Source: Nocardioides rubriscoriae (GTDB taxonomy: Bacteria > Actinomycetota > Actinomycetes > Propionibacteriales > Nocardioidaceae). Taken from it: 64,000 nucleotides of DNA. The position numbers and the translations under genes were made by a program. Below the pieces are notes generated by a model. The model made no database searches. It had not been told where the DNA came from and was given only the letters and a program-made list of their open reading frames with translations. Shown in pieces: positions 24,955 to 33,445 of this stretch. The stretch lies in assembly GCF_008087085.1 (NCBI RefSeq), contig NZ_VIYJ01000002.1, forward strand, positions 62,001 through 126,000. Direction: 5' to 3'. Each line of letters opens with the position of its first letter. Position 1 is the first letter of the stretch.

Positions 24955-25884
24955 ATGAGTCGTCGGGACTGCCTGCTCGCTGCCCTCGTGGCGTCGATCT
25001 GGGGCTTCAACTTCGTGGTGATCGACTGGGGCATGGACGACGTGCCGCCGCTGCTGTTCGTGGCGGTCCGCTTCACCGTCGTGCTCGTGCCGGCGGTGTT
25101 CCTGCTGCCGCGTCCCGACCTGCCGTGGCGCACTCTTGCAGCCGTCGGCTTCTTCATGTCCCTGGGCCAGTTCGGGTTTCTCTACGTCGCCATGGACGCC
25201 GGGCTGCCGCCCGGTCTCGCGGCGCTCGTGCTGCAGGCCCAGGTGATCTTCACGGTCGTGATCGCGGCCGGGGTACTGCGGGAGCGTCCCTCCGTGGCCC
25301 AGGCGTCGGGGGTCCTGGTCGGTTCGGTCGGCCTGGTGGTCGTCGCGGTCGGACGGGGAGGCCAGGTGTCGGCCCTCGCCCTCGGCCTGTGCCTGCTCGG
25401 GGCCCTGTCCTGGGCGATCGGCAACGTCGTCTCCCGCTCGTCGGGCGCGTCCGGAGGCCTGGCCCTGACGGTGTGGTCGGCCGTCGTCGTCCCGGTGCCC
25501 CTGCTGGTGCTCGCGATGGTCGTGGACGGCCCCTCGACGGTGGTCGACGGCGTGGCGGCGTTCGGCTGGCAGGCGGCGTTGTCGACGCTCTACACCGCCG
25601 GGCTCGCCTCCCTGGTCGGCTACGGGATCTTCAACACCCTGCTCTCCCGCAACCCCTCCGCGGCCGTCGTGCCCTGGGTGCTGCTGGCCCCGGTGGTGGC
25701 GATGGCCTCGGCCGCGGTGCTGCTGGACCAGTGGCCCAACGCGGCCGAGGCGACGGGTGGCGCGGCCATGGTGGCCGGGGTGCTGGTGGCGCTGCGGACC
25801 GGGCGGCGGCCCCTCACGTATGGACCTCGACCCCCTGTGAGCGCAGGTGGTCGACCAGGACGGAGCGTGCGGCCGGTGCGGTGA
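24955..25884 (+). CDS. EamA-family amino-acid/metabolite exporter
   Basis: The 309-residue, ten-helix protein resembles the O-acetylserine/cysteine exporter group of EamA transporters: 'LLAALVASIWGFNFVVIDWGMDDVPPLLFVAVRF', 'FGFLYVAMDAGLPPGLAALVLQAQVIFTVVIAAGVLRERPS' and, in the second repeat, 'PSAAVVPWVLLAPVVAMASAAVLLDQWPNAAEATGGAAMVAGVLV'. ATG at 24955 is preferred; a TTG three codons earlier is possible. Its last 71 bp overlap the 3' end of the convergent TetR gene, giving a Pro/Arg-rich tail that may be dispensable. Probably controlled by the divergent LysR. Confidence 0.87.
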   Translation: MSRRDCLLAALVASIWGFNFVVIDWGMDDVPPLLFVAVRFTVVLVPAVFLLPRPDLPWRTLAAVGFFMSLGQFGFLYVAMDAGLPPGLAALVLQAQVIFTVVIAAGVLRERPSVAQASGVLVGSVGLVVVAVGRGGQVSALALGLCLLGALSWAIGNVVSRSSGASGGLALTVWSAVVVPVPLLVLAMVVDGPSTVVDGVAAFGWQAALSTLYTAGLASLVGYGIFNTLLSRNPSAAVVPWVLLAPVVAMASAAVLLDQWPNAAEATGGAAMVAGVLVALRTGRRPLTYGPRPPVSAGGRPGRSVRPVR

Positions 25885-26461
25885 GCCTGCCGGTGCACAC
25901 CCCGAGCACGAGACCGTCGACCAGGGCATGCACCGCGTCGACGAGGTCGGCGCGCTCACCCACCAGCCGGGAGACGAGCGCCACGGTGCTCGCGTCCTCG
26001 TCGCTGAAGTAGCCGGCGAGCGCGACCCGGTCGGGGTCGACGTCCTCGACCGGCGCCGCCGCGCCCGTGCCCGGTGTCACGGGGTCGCACCAGCCGCGGG
26101 TGGCGACCTGGTAGCGCTCGGCGAGGTCGTGCGCGCCCTGCTTGGACGGAATGGTCCCGTGCTGGATCCGCAGTCGCAGCCAGACGATCGCGGCGTCGGT
26201 CGCCTCGGTGTCGGGCAGGAGCTGTTCGAGGACGGGGAGGTGGTGCCGCCTGCGGCGCCGGTGGGTCTCGCACGCCTTGGCCGCCAGGGCCGGCAAGGAC
26301 ACGTGGTCGCCCAAGGTGCGCCGGGCCATGGCGTCCGACGCCCCGAGCTCGGCGGCCAGGCCACGTCGGCTCAGGACGGCCGGTCCTTCGCGCCGGACGA
26401 CCTCGAACGCGGCCTCGGCCAGCAGCTCCAGCTGGGCTGCGTACCTCTCCCACCGCTTCAT
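25814..26461 (-). CDS. TetR-family transcriptional regulator
   Basis: The 215-residue product has an N-terminal TetR-like DNA-binding domain ('YAAQLELLAEAAFEVVRREGPAVLSRRGLAAELGASDAMARRTLGDHVSLPALAAKACE'; the usual F-x-K/Y recognition-helix residues are altered) and a helical ligand domain ending 'VDAVHALVDGLVLGVCTGRLTAPAARSVLVDHLRSQGV'. The target is unknown. A TAGAAC box (26473-26468) six bases before the ATG fits a leaderless mRNA. Overlaps the EamA gene tail to tail. Confidence 0.8.
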   Translation of the reverse strand: MKRWERYAAQLELLAEAAFEVVRREGPAVLSRRGLAAELGASDAMARRTLGDHVSLPALAAKACETHRRRRRHHLPVLEQLLPDTEATDAAIVWLRLRIQHGTIPSKQGAHDLAERYQVATRGWCDPVTPGTGAAAPVEDVDPDRVALAGYFSDEDASTVALVSRLVGERADLVDAVHALVDGLVLGVCTGRLTAPAARSVLVDHLRSQGVEVHT

Positions 26462-26563
26462 GCCGCTGTTCTACCGGCATCGGCACCCCGCGCGCTCCGG
26501 TCATCCACAGGCTCCACGACACGCGCAGCCCACGTCGTGCTCGCCCCCGCGGCGCGGCGCCAA

Positions 26564-26763
26564 GTGACTCAGGGTGCGTCGTGTTCTGGGGGTGCTGCTG
26601 GGGTCGGGTGACTCGGGGTGCGTCGTGTTCTGGGGGTGGTGCTGGGGTCGGGTGACTCGGGGTGCGTCGTGTTCTGGGGGTGGTGCTGGGGTCGGGTGAC
26701 TCGGGGTGCGTCGTGTTCTGGGGGTGGTGCTGGGGTCGGGCGACTCGGGGTGCGTCGTGTTCG
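26564..26763. repeat. 44-bp minisatellite A: four full units and a partial fifth
   Basis: Units start at 26564, 26608, 26652 and 26696; a fifth breaks off at 26763. They begin GTGACTCGGGGTGCGTCGTG. Units 2-4 are almost identical. The period is not a multiple of three, so successive units read in different frames; it is not coding. G-rich on the plus strand. Confidence 0.92.
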
Positions 26764-26850
26764 GCCGGTCCCTCGGGCGTGCGATGACCAGCGCGGGCGG
26801 TGTCCGCAGGCAGCCCCCGAGGCACACTGCGCTGCCGTCCTCTAGGACCA

Positions 26851-27035
26851 GAAGTCGACGCGGGATGGGTCAGTCGATGTGTCCGGGGTGGGGCGAAGTC
26901 GATGCGGGGTGGGTCAGTCGATGTGTCCGGGGTGGGGCGAAGTCGACGCGGGGTGGGTCAGTCGATGTGTCCGGGGTGGGGCGAAGTCGACGCGGGGTGG
27001 GTCAGTCGCGGCGTCCGGGGTGGGGAGAAGTCGAC
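26851..27035. repeat. 44-bp minisatellite B: four full units and a short partial
   Basis: Units start at 26851, 26895, 26939 and 26983; 9 bases of a fifth follow. They begin GAAGTCGACGCGGGGTGGGT. The sequence is unrelated to array A, 87 bp away, yet the period is again exactly 44 bp and the plus strand again G-rich. It ends 11 bp from the stop codon of the convergent GNAT-Nudix gene. Confidence 0.92.
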
Positions 27036-27045
27036 AGACTGCTCG

Positions 27046-27990
27046 TCAGCCCATCCCGCTCTCGGTGTAGGCCGGCCCCGAGCCCAGGTTGGCCAGGGCC
27101 GCCGCGATCCGGCGCGCGGTGAAGTCGGCGCAGCGTGCGGCGACCTGCTCGGGCGTCAGGAACTCCGCGGTGCGGATCTCCCGGGCCTGGGGGACGATCT
27201 GCTCGGTGATCGCCGCTGGGACGACACCGCCGTCGAAGACCAGGCACAGCGCGTCGTCCCACCCGCCCCATGGCGGCAACCAGTCGGTGAGGACCAGGGG
27301 GCCGGCCGGGATCGATAAGGCCAGCTCCTCGGTCACTTCGCGCGACACGGCGAGCTGGGGCGACTCGCCGACCTCGACGACGCCGCCCGGGAGGTCCCAG
27401 TCCTGCTTGTAGGTGAGCTGGCAGCACAGCACCCGCCCGGACTCGTCGCGGATCAGCATCTGGCTGATCGCGCGCTTGCGCGGCAGGAACGAGTTGAGCA
27501 GCGAGCGGAACGCCCCCGGCTCGCTCAACGGCGGGTCGCTCGCGAGACGGGCGAGCACGACGTACTCCTCGGTCTCGGGGCGTTCGCCGGTGCCGGGGGC
27601 CACCCGCTTGAGGCCCTCGCGGCGCAGGCCCGAACGGGTCGCCACACGCAGCGCGGACTCTGCCGTGACATCGACCTGCGCTTGGACCCGGCTGAAGCCA
27701 CGGCCCCCCAACGGCTCCTCGGTCAGCGCCCAGTCGGTGGCGACGCGTACCGCACGGGTGGCCCAGCCGTGCCCGCGGTGCCCGGCGTCGAGGGCGTAGG
27801 TCAGCTCGCCGGTGTGCTGGTCGACCGTGCGCAGCTCCACCGTGCCGACCACCTCGCCGTCGACCTCGACGACGAACCTCGCCAGGTCGGCCGGGTCGGC
27901 GCTCCGGTCCGTGCTCGCGTCACCGGCGTGTGGACGCAGGGTCACCGACCCGTCGGTGAGCGTGGGCTGCTCGGCGCGCTGGTGACTCAC
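27046..27990 (-). CDS. GNAT acetyltransferase - Nudix hydrolase fusion
   Basis: The 314-residue product joins two domains. Residues ~5-150 are a GNAT domain ('GEVVGTVELRTVDQHTGELTYALDAGHRGHGWATRAVRVATDWAL', acetyl-CoA loop R-G-H-G-W-A). Residues ~165-300 are a Nudix domain with the box 'GGVVEVGESPQLAVSREVTEEL'. The substrate is unknown; Nudix domains hydrolyse nucleoside-diphosphate-linked compounds. The GTG at 27990 is chosen because a TAACCT box ends six bases upstream (leaderless) inside the glgB stop region; a GTG one codon earlier exists. It follows glgB by 9 bp, so read-through from the glgE operon is likely. Confidence 0.8.
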   Translation of the reverse strand: MSHQRAEQPTLTDGSVTLRPHAGDASTDRSADPADLARFVVEVDGEVVGTVELRTVDQHTGELTYALDAGHRGHGWATRAVRVATDWALTEEPLGGRGFSRVQAQVDVTAESALRVATRSGLRREGLKRVAPGTGERPETEEYVVLARLASDPPLSEPGAFRSLLNSFLPRKRAISQMLIRDESGRVLCCQLTYKQDWDLPGGVVEVGESPQLAVSREVTEELALSIPAGPLVLTDWLPPWGGWDDALCLVFDGGVVPAAITEQIVPQAREIRTAEFLTPEQVAARCADFTARRIAAALANLGSGPAYTESGMG

Positions 27991-27999
27991 CACGCCAGG

Positions 28000-30264
28000 T
28001 TAGTCGGCCGGGTCAGCCGGTCGGGTGGTCGCCGGCCTGCGCGGCCCGACCAGCCACAGCGACGCCAGGGGCGGCACGACGATGTCGGCGTGGGCCGGCA
28101 TCGACCCGTGCGGCCCCTCGACCGCGAGCACGGAGCCGAGGTTGCCGACGCCGGAGCCGCCGTAGGCCGTGGCGTCGGTGTTGAGCGCCTCGGTCCACAG
28201 CCCGGCCGAGGGCAGACCCAGGCGGTAGCCGTCGTGCGGGACCGAGGCGAAGTTGGTGACGCAGACCAGGTCGGGGGCATCGGAGGCGGCCGGAGCGCGG
28301 CGCACGAACGAGTAGGTGTTGCGGCCGCTGTCGTCGGCGTCGACCCACTCGAACCCGGCGGCCGACACGTCCCCGGCCCACGCGGCCGGTGTCGCGACGT
28401 AGGCCGCGTTGAGGTCGCGCACCAGGTCGGACAGGCCGCGGTGCTCGGGGTGCTCGAGCAGCCACCAGTCGAGCTCGCGGGACTCCGCCCACTCCGACTC
28501 CTGACCCAGCTCGGCGCCCATGAAGACCAGCTGCTTGCCCGGGTGGGCCCACATGAAGGCGTAGTAGGCGCGCAGCGTCGCCAGCTGCTGCCAGCGGTCG
28601 CCCGGCATCTTGCGCAGCAGGGAGCCCTTGCCGTGCACGACCTCGTCGTGCGACAGCGGCAGGACGAAGTTCTCGGTCCAGGCGTAGGTGATCGCGAAGG
28701 TCAGGTCGTGGTGGTGCCACTGACGGTGCACCGGCTCACGCGCGAGGTAGTCGAGCGTGTCGTGCATCCAGCCCATGTTCCACTTGAAGCCGAAGCCCAG
28801 GCCGCCGGCCGACGTCGGTGCGGTGACGCCGGGCCACGACGTCGACTCCTCGGCGATGGTGCAGACGCCGGGGACCCGCTTGTAGACGGTGGCGTTCATC
28901 TCCTGCAGGAACTGCACGGCCTCGAGGTTCTCGCGGCCCCCGTGCTTGTTGGGCTGCCACTCGCCCTCCTCGCGGGCGTAGTCGAGGTAGAGCATCGAGG
29001 CCACGCCGTCGACGCGTAGGCCGTCGGCGTGGAACTCCTCGAGCCAGTAGAGCGCGTTGGCGTAGAGGAAGTTGCGGACCTCGGGCCGACCGAAGTTGAA
29101 GATGTGGGAGCCCCACTCCTGGTGCCACCCCCGCTGCGGGTTGGGGTCCTCGTAGAGGGGGGTGCCGTCGAACTTGACCAGCGCCCACTCGTCGGTGGCG
29201 AAGTGGCCGGGCACCCAGTCGAGGATGACGCCGATGCCGGCGCGATGCAGCGCGTCGACCAGCCGCTTGAACCCGTCAGGGTCGCCGAAGCGGGAGTCGG
29301 GGGCGAAGTACGACGTGACGTGGTAGCCCCACGAGCCGCCGAACGGGTGCTGCATCACCGGCATCAGCTCGACGTGGGTGAACCCCAGGTCGGCCAGGTA
29401 GGGGACCAGCCCCTCGGCCATCTCGTCGTAGGACCAGAAACGGCCGCCCGGGTGCCGCTTCCACGAGCCCAGGTGCATCTCGTAGACCGACATCGGCTCG
29501 TCGACCTGGTTGCGGGCGGCCCGCGCGGTCATCCACTCGTGGTCGGCCCACGTGTGGGTCGACTCGAAGACGCGGGAGGCCGTGTCGGGGGAGACCTCGC
29601 AGTAGGCCGCCATCGGGTCGGCCTTCTCGCGCCACTGGTCGTCGGCGCCCAGCACCTGCAGCTTGTACGACGTCCCGGAGGCGACGCCGGGCACGAAGAG
29701 CTCCCAGACCCCCGACTGGCCCAGCTGGCGCATCGGGTGCTCGCGGCCGTCCCAGCTGTTGAAGTCGCCCTTGACCCGCACCGCGCGCGCCGACGGCGCC
29801 CACACCGCGAACGAGGTGCCGGTGACGGTCCCGCCGAGCGGCTCCGCGTAGTGGTGGACGCGGGCGCCCAGGACCTGCCAGAGGTTCTCGTGGCGCCCCT
29901 CGTTGACCAGGTGCAGGTCGACCTCACCCAGGGTCGGCAGGAACCGGAACGGGTCGTCGACGACGATCTCGCCCTGGCCGTAGTCGACCACGAGCCGGTA
30001 GCCCGGGACCTCGGCGATCGCCGCGGCACCCACCCAGATGCCGCCGTGCTCGTGGGTGAGCGGCACGTCGGCGTCACCGAAGCGGACCACGACCCGCTGC
30101 GCCAGCGGCTTGAGGACGCGGAACGTCACCTGGCCGTCGTGGGCGTGCGGTCCGAGGATCGCGTGCGGGTGCCCGTGCTCACCGCGGATGATCTGGTCGA
30201 GCTCGCCCCGGGGGACCTCGAGCGGGACGGGCGTGGCGGCGGGGGTGGGCTTGGTGGTGCTCAT
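28000..30264 (-). CDS. glgB: 1,4-alpha-glucan branching enzyme
   Basis: The 754-residue GH13/CBM48 enzyme adds alpha-1,6 branches. It has N-terminal beta domains ('HPHAILGPHAHDGQVTFRVLKP', 'FAVWAPSARAVRVKGDFNSWDGREHPM'), then the barrel with nucleophile Asp419 in 'GLRVDGVASMLYLD' and acid/base Glu472 in 'CTIAEESTSWP'. Their spacing of 53 residues equals that of E. coli GlgB. 'LPLSHDEVVHGKGSLL' is also present. The ATG at 30264 overlaps the maltokinase stop by four bases (ATGA). It is the last enzyme of the GlgE pathway operon and branches the maltose-1-phosphate-derived chains. Confidence 0.96.
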   Translation of the reverse strand: MSTTKPTPAATPVPLEVPRGELDQIIRGEHGHPHAILGPHAHDGQVTFRVLKPLAQRVVVRFGDADVPLTHEHGGIWVGAAAIAEVPGYRLVVDYGQGEIVVDDPFRFLPTLGEVDLHLVNEGRHENLWQVLGARVHHYAEPLGGTVTGTSFAVWAPSARAVRVKGDFNSWDGREHPMRQLGQSGVWELFVPGVASGTSYKLQVLGADDQWREKADPMAAYCEVSPDTASRVFESTHTWADHEWMTARAARNQVDEPMSVYEMHLGSWKRHPGGRFWSYDEMAEGLVPYLADLGFTHVELMPVMQHPFGGSWGYHVTSYFAPDSRFGDPDGFKRLVDALHRAGIGVILDWVPGHFATDEWALVKFDGTPLYEDPNPQRGWHQEWGSHIFNFGRPEVRNFLYANALYWLEEFHADGLRVDGVASMLYLDYAREEGEWQPNKHGGRENLEAVQFLQEMNATVYKRVPGVCTIAEESTSWPGVTAPTSAGGLGFGFKWNMGWMHDTLDYLAREPVHRQWHHHDLTFAITYAWTENFVLPLSHDEVVHGKGSLLRKMPGDRWQQLATLRAYYAFMWAHPGKQLVFMGAELGQESEWAESRELDWWLLEHPEHRGLSDLVRDLNAAYVATPAAWAGDVSAAGFEWVDADDSGRNTYSFVRRAPAASDAPDLVCVTNFASVPHDGYRLGLPSAGLWTEALNTDATAYGGSGVGNLGSVLAVEGPHGSMPAHADIVVPPLASLWLVGPRRPATTRPADPAD

Positions 30265-31676
30265 GTGGAGGCTCCGATCCGCGCGACGGCGGCCAGGGGG
30301 ATGTCGACCCAGGTCGGTCGGTTGCGGGTCTCGTAGACGGACTCGTAGACGGCCTTGTCGGCGGTGTAGGCGGTGACGAGGGTGCGCTCGTCGGGGGTCA
30401 GGTCGCCACCGGCGTAGGAGGCGAGGAAGTAGCGCTGGTTGCGCTCGACCCACTCGGCCCCACGCAGGCGGATCTCGGCCAAGGCGGTCTCGTCGAGCTC
30501 GTCGTGCGAGCGCTCGACGGCGTGCGCGGCGTAGTCGAAGGACCGGAGCATCCCGGCGACGTCGCGCCACGGGGAGTCGGGGAGAAGCCGCTCGGCGAGG
30601 GTCTTGGCGGGCTCGCCCTCGAAGTCGACGATCTTCCACCCCAGTGCCGTGCGCAGGGTCTGGCCGAGGTGGAGGTCGCCGTGGACCCGCTGGACCGGGA
30701 GGTCGCCGAGCCCGGCGAGCCGGTCGAACAGGGCGCGCAGCGCGGCCTCGTGGGGCGCCAGCAGCGGTGCCACCGGGAGGGCGGCGTCGAGCCGGGCGTG
30801 CATCTGGCCGGCGGTGAACGAGGCCGGCACCGTCGAGGTCTCGAAGCGCTCGCGCAGCACGGCGTGGACCTCGCGCAGGGTGTCGCCTAGCCGCCCGGCC
30901 TCGCCGGAGAAGTCGCCCCCGGCCTCGCGCGCGGCGAGCTCGGGGTCGGCGTACAGGTTGCGGACGCTGGTCAGGGCCAGGTCCCAGCCGTCGGTGGCCG
31001 TGCGCAGGAACTGCTGCAGCATGCCGAGGTGGACGGTGGTCGAGGAGGTTGCGCCGGCAGCCGGCTCGAGGCCACGCCACTCCACCCAGCCGTAGAGGTG
31101 CGCGACGTCGGGGGAGTCGGCCAGGGTCAGCGCCTCGTGGGTGGTGATGTCGGGGTTGGGCCCCGCGGTCACCTTGCGGAACACCTTGAGCACCGAGTCC
31201 TCGCCGAAGGCGATCGAGGAGTTGGACTGCTCGCCGGTGAAGAGCGTGCCGGCGGCCTCGAGGTCGAGGTCGTGGCCGGGGGTGCGGTGGAAGACCAGGC
31301 CGCCCACCTCGGCGGGCCCGTCGGCGGCCGCGCCGAACGCCTGCAGCCACAGCCGGGTCGCGGCCCGGTCGTGCAGGGCGTCGTAGGCGTGCACCCAGCC
31401 GAGGTCGGGGTCCCCCCACCAGCCGACGAAGGCGTGGTCGAGCCGGTGCTCGGGCTCGGTGTAGTAGGACAACGGCACCTGGTAGAGCTCGGTGGTGGCG
31501 TCGTCGGCGTAGGTCAGCTCGACCAGCAGCACGTCGAGGACGGGGTTGCCGTCGCCCAGCAGGCCTAGGCGGCGTACGTCGCTGACCGCGAAGTCACGGC
31601 CCTTGCCGCCGAACCAGCGGGTCCGGGTGAGGTAGGGCCCGAAGACGGTCGGGTCGATGCCCGGATGGCCGCTCAC
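30261..31676 (-). CDS. mak: Maltokinase
   Basis: The 471-residue product phosphorylates maltose to alpha-maltose-1-phosphate with ATP, supplying GlgE. The fold is that of aminoglycoside phosphotransferases: '[19 protein letters not shown]' at the N-terminus (Mak/Pep2 cap), '[18 protein letters not shown]', the catalytic loop His332-Gly-Asp334-Leu-His-Leu-Gly-Gln, and the metal-binding Asp351 in '[10 protein letters not shown]'. The GTG start overlaps the treS stop (GTGA). TreS and Mak are separate genes here, not the fused TreS-Pep2 of some actinobacteria. Confidence 0.94.
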   Translation of the reverse strand: MSGHPGIDPTVFGPYLTRTRWFGGKGRDFAVSDVRRLGLLGDGNPVLDVLLVELTYADDATTELYQVPLSYYTEPEHRLDHAFVGWWGDPDLGWVHAYDALHDRAATRLWLQAFGAAADGPAEVGGLVFHRTPGHDLDLEAAGTLFTGEQSNSSIAFGEDSVLKVFRKVTAGPNPDITTHEALTLADSPDVAHLYGWVEWRGLEPAAGATSSTTVHLGMLQQFLRTATDGWDLALTSVRNLYADPELAAREAGGDFSGEAGRLGDTLREVHAVLRERFETSTVPASFTAGQMHARLDAALPVAPLLAPHEAALRALFDRLAGLGDLPVQRVHGDLHLGQTLRTALGWKIVDFEGEPAKTLAERLLPDSPWRDVAGMLRSFDYAAHAVERSHDELDETALAEIRLRGAEWVERNQRYFLASYAGGDLTPDERTLVTAYTADKAVYESVYETRNRPTWVDIPLAAVARIGAST

Positions 31677-33445
31677 AGCAGCTGCCCCTCGTCGGGGCGC
31701 TCGCTCGGCACCAGACGGAACCAGTAGAAGCCGTAGCCGCTGAGGGTGAGCAGGTAGGGCAGCTCGCCGACGGCGGGGAACTGCACGCCGCCGAGCAGCT
31801 CGATCGGCACCATCCCCTCGAAGCGGCGCAGGTCGAGCTCGACCGGCTGCGGGAAGCGCGACAGGTTGTTGACGCAGAGGATCACGTCGCCCTGGTGCTC
31901 GCGCGTGTAGGACAGCACGGTGGAGTTGGAGCCGCCGAGGTCGTGGAACTCGCCGAGGCCGAACGCCGGGTGCTGGCGTCGCGCGTGGATCATCCGACGC
32001 GTCCAGTGCAGCAACGAGGAGGGGTTCTCCAGCTGGGCCTCGACGTTGACGCTCTGGTAGCCGTAGACGGGGTCCTGGATCGCGGGCAGGAACAACTTGC
32101 CCGGCGTCGCGGACGAGAAGCCCGCGTTGCGGTCGGGGGTCCACTGCATCGGGGTGCGGACCCCGTCGCGGTCGCCGAGCCAGATGTTGTCCCCCATCCC
32201 GATCTCGTCGCCGTAGTAGAGGACGGGGGAGCCCGGCAGCGACAGCAGCAGCGCGTTGAAGAGCTCGATCTGGTTGACGTCGTTGTCGAGCAGGGGCGCC
32301 AGCCGCCGGCGGATGCCGATGTTGGCCTTCATCCGCGGGTCCTTGGCGTACTCGTCCCACATGTAGTCGCGGTCCTCGTCGCTGACCATCTCGAGGGTGA
32401 GCTCGTCGTGGTTGCGCAGGAAGATGCCCCACTGGCAGCCCGACGGGATCGGCGGCGTCTGCTCGAGGATCTCGGAGATCGGGAAGCGCGACTCGCGGCG
32501 CACCGCCATGAAGATGCGCGGCATCACCGGGAAGTGGAAGCACATGTGGCACTCGTCGCCGCCGGACTCGAAGTCGCCGAAGTAGTCGACGACGTCGGCC
32601 GGCCACTGGTTGGCCTCGGCGAGCAGCACCTTGCCGGGGTACTTCTCGTCGACGAAGCGGCGCACCTTGCGCAGGAACTCGTGGGTCTCGGGGAGGTTCT
32701 CGCCGTTGGTGCCCTCGCGCACGTAGAGGTAGGGGACCGCGTCGAGCCGGAACCCGTCGAGGCCCATGTCGAACCAGAACGAGATCGCCTCGAGGATCGC
32801 GTCGTGGACCGCGGGGTTGTCGTAGTTGAGGTCGGGCTGGTGGGAGAAGAACCGGTGCCAGAAGTACTGCTGGCGCACGGGGTCCCAGGTCCAGTTGGAC
32901 GGCTCGGTGTCGACGAAGATGACGCGGGCGTCCTGGTACTTGTCGTCGGTGTCGGACCACACGTAGAAGTCGCCGTAGGGGCCCTCGGGGTCCTCGCGGC
33001 TGGCCTTGAACCAGGCGTGCTGGTCGCTGGTGTGGTTGGCGACGAAGTCGATGATCACCCGGATGCCGCGGGCGTGGGCCTCGTCGAGGAAGTGGTGGAA
33101 GTCGTCGACGGTGCCGGCCTCGGGCAGGATGTCGGTGTAGTCGGCGACGTCGTAGCCCCCGTCGCGCAGCGGCGAGGAGAAGAACGGCGGCACCCACAGG
33201 CAGTCGACCCCCAGCCACTGCAGGTAGTCGAGCTTCTCGGTGAGGCCCTTGAAGTCGCCGGTGCCGTCGCCGTTGGAGTCACGGAAGCTGCGGACCATCA
33301 CCTCGTAGAAGACGGCGGTCTTGAACCAGTCGGGGGTCTGGTTGACCGGCTCGCCGGGCGCGGCGGGCAGCACCGGCTGCTCCACCGGTGCGCCGGTCGT
33401 GGGCGGGCTGACGTCGATCTCGGTCGTGACGGGAGGGGTGTTCAC
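31673..33445 (-). CDS. treS: Trehalose synthase (maltose alpha-D-glucosyltransferase)
   Basis: The 590-residue GH13_16 enzyme isomerises trehalose and maltose. Its N-terminal ~35 residues are a Pro/Thr/Val-rich extension. The barrel begins '[29 protein letters not shown]'; the nucleophile is Asp235 in '[11 protein letters not shown]', the acid/base Glu277 in '[10 protein letters not shown]', and '[13 protein letters not shown]' supplies the third acid. GTG at 33445 is chosen because it overlaps the glgE stop by four bases (GTGA), as at each junction in this operon. Together with Mak it feeds maltose-1-phosphate to GlgE. Confidence 0.96.
   Translation of the reverse strand: MNTPPVTTEIDVSPPTTGAPVEQPVLPAAPGEPVNQTPDWFKTAVFYEVMVRSFRDSNGDGTGDFKGLTEKLDYLQWLGVDCLWVPPFFSSPLRDGGYDVADYTDILPEAGTVDDFHHFLDEAHARGIRVIIDFVANHTSDQHAWFKASREDPEGPYGDFYVWSDTDDKYQDARVIFVDTEPSNWTWDPVRQQYFWHRFFSHQPDLNYDNPAVHDAILEAISFWFDMGLDGFRLDAVPYLYVREGTNGENLPETHEFLRKVRRFVDEKYPGKVLLAEANQWPADVVDYFGDFESGGDECHMCFHFPVMPRIFMAVRRESRFPISEILEQTPPIPSGCQWGIFLRNHDELTLEMVSDEDRDYMWDEYAKDPRMKANIGIRRRLAPLLDNDVNQIELFNALLLSLPGSPVLYYGDEIGMGDNIWLGDRDGVRTPMQWTPDRNAGFSSATPGKLFLPAIQDPVYGYQSVNVEAQLENPSSLLHWTRRMIHARRQHPAFGLGEFHDLGGSNSTVLSYTREHQGDVILCVNNLSRFPQPVELDLRRFEGMVPIELLGGVQFPAVGELPYLLTLSGYGFYWFRLVPSERPDEGQLL

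Noticed and set aside
26501-26827. Minus-strand Pro/Arg/Thr-rich protein from the 44-bp repeats
   Set aside because: The period is not divisible by three, so each unit reads in a different frame; composition is that of a repeat translation.
26564-27035. CRISPR array
   Set aside because: Regular 44-bp periodicity, but units are contiguous and near-identical with no unique spacers, and there are no cas genes.
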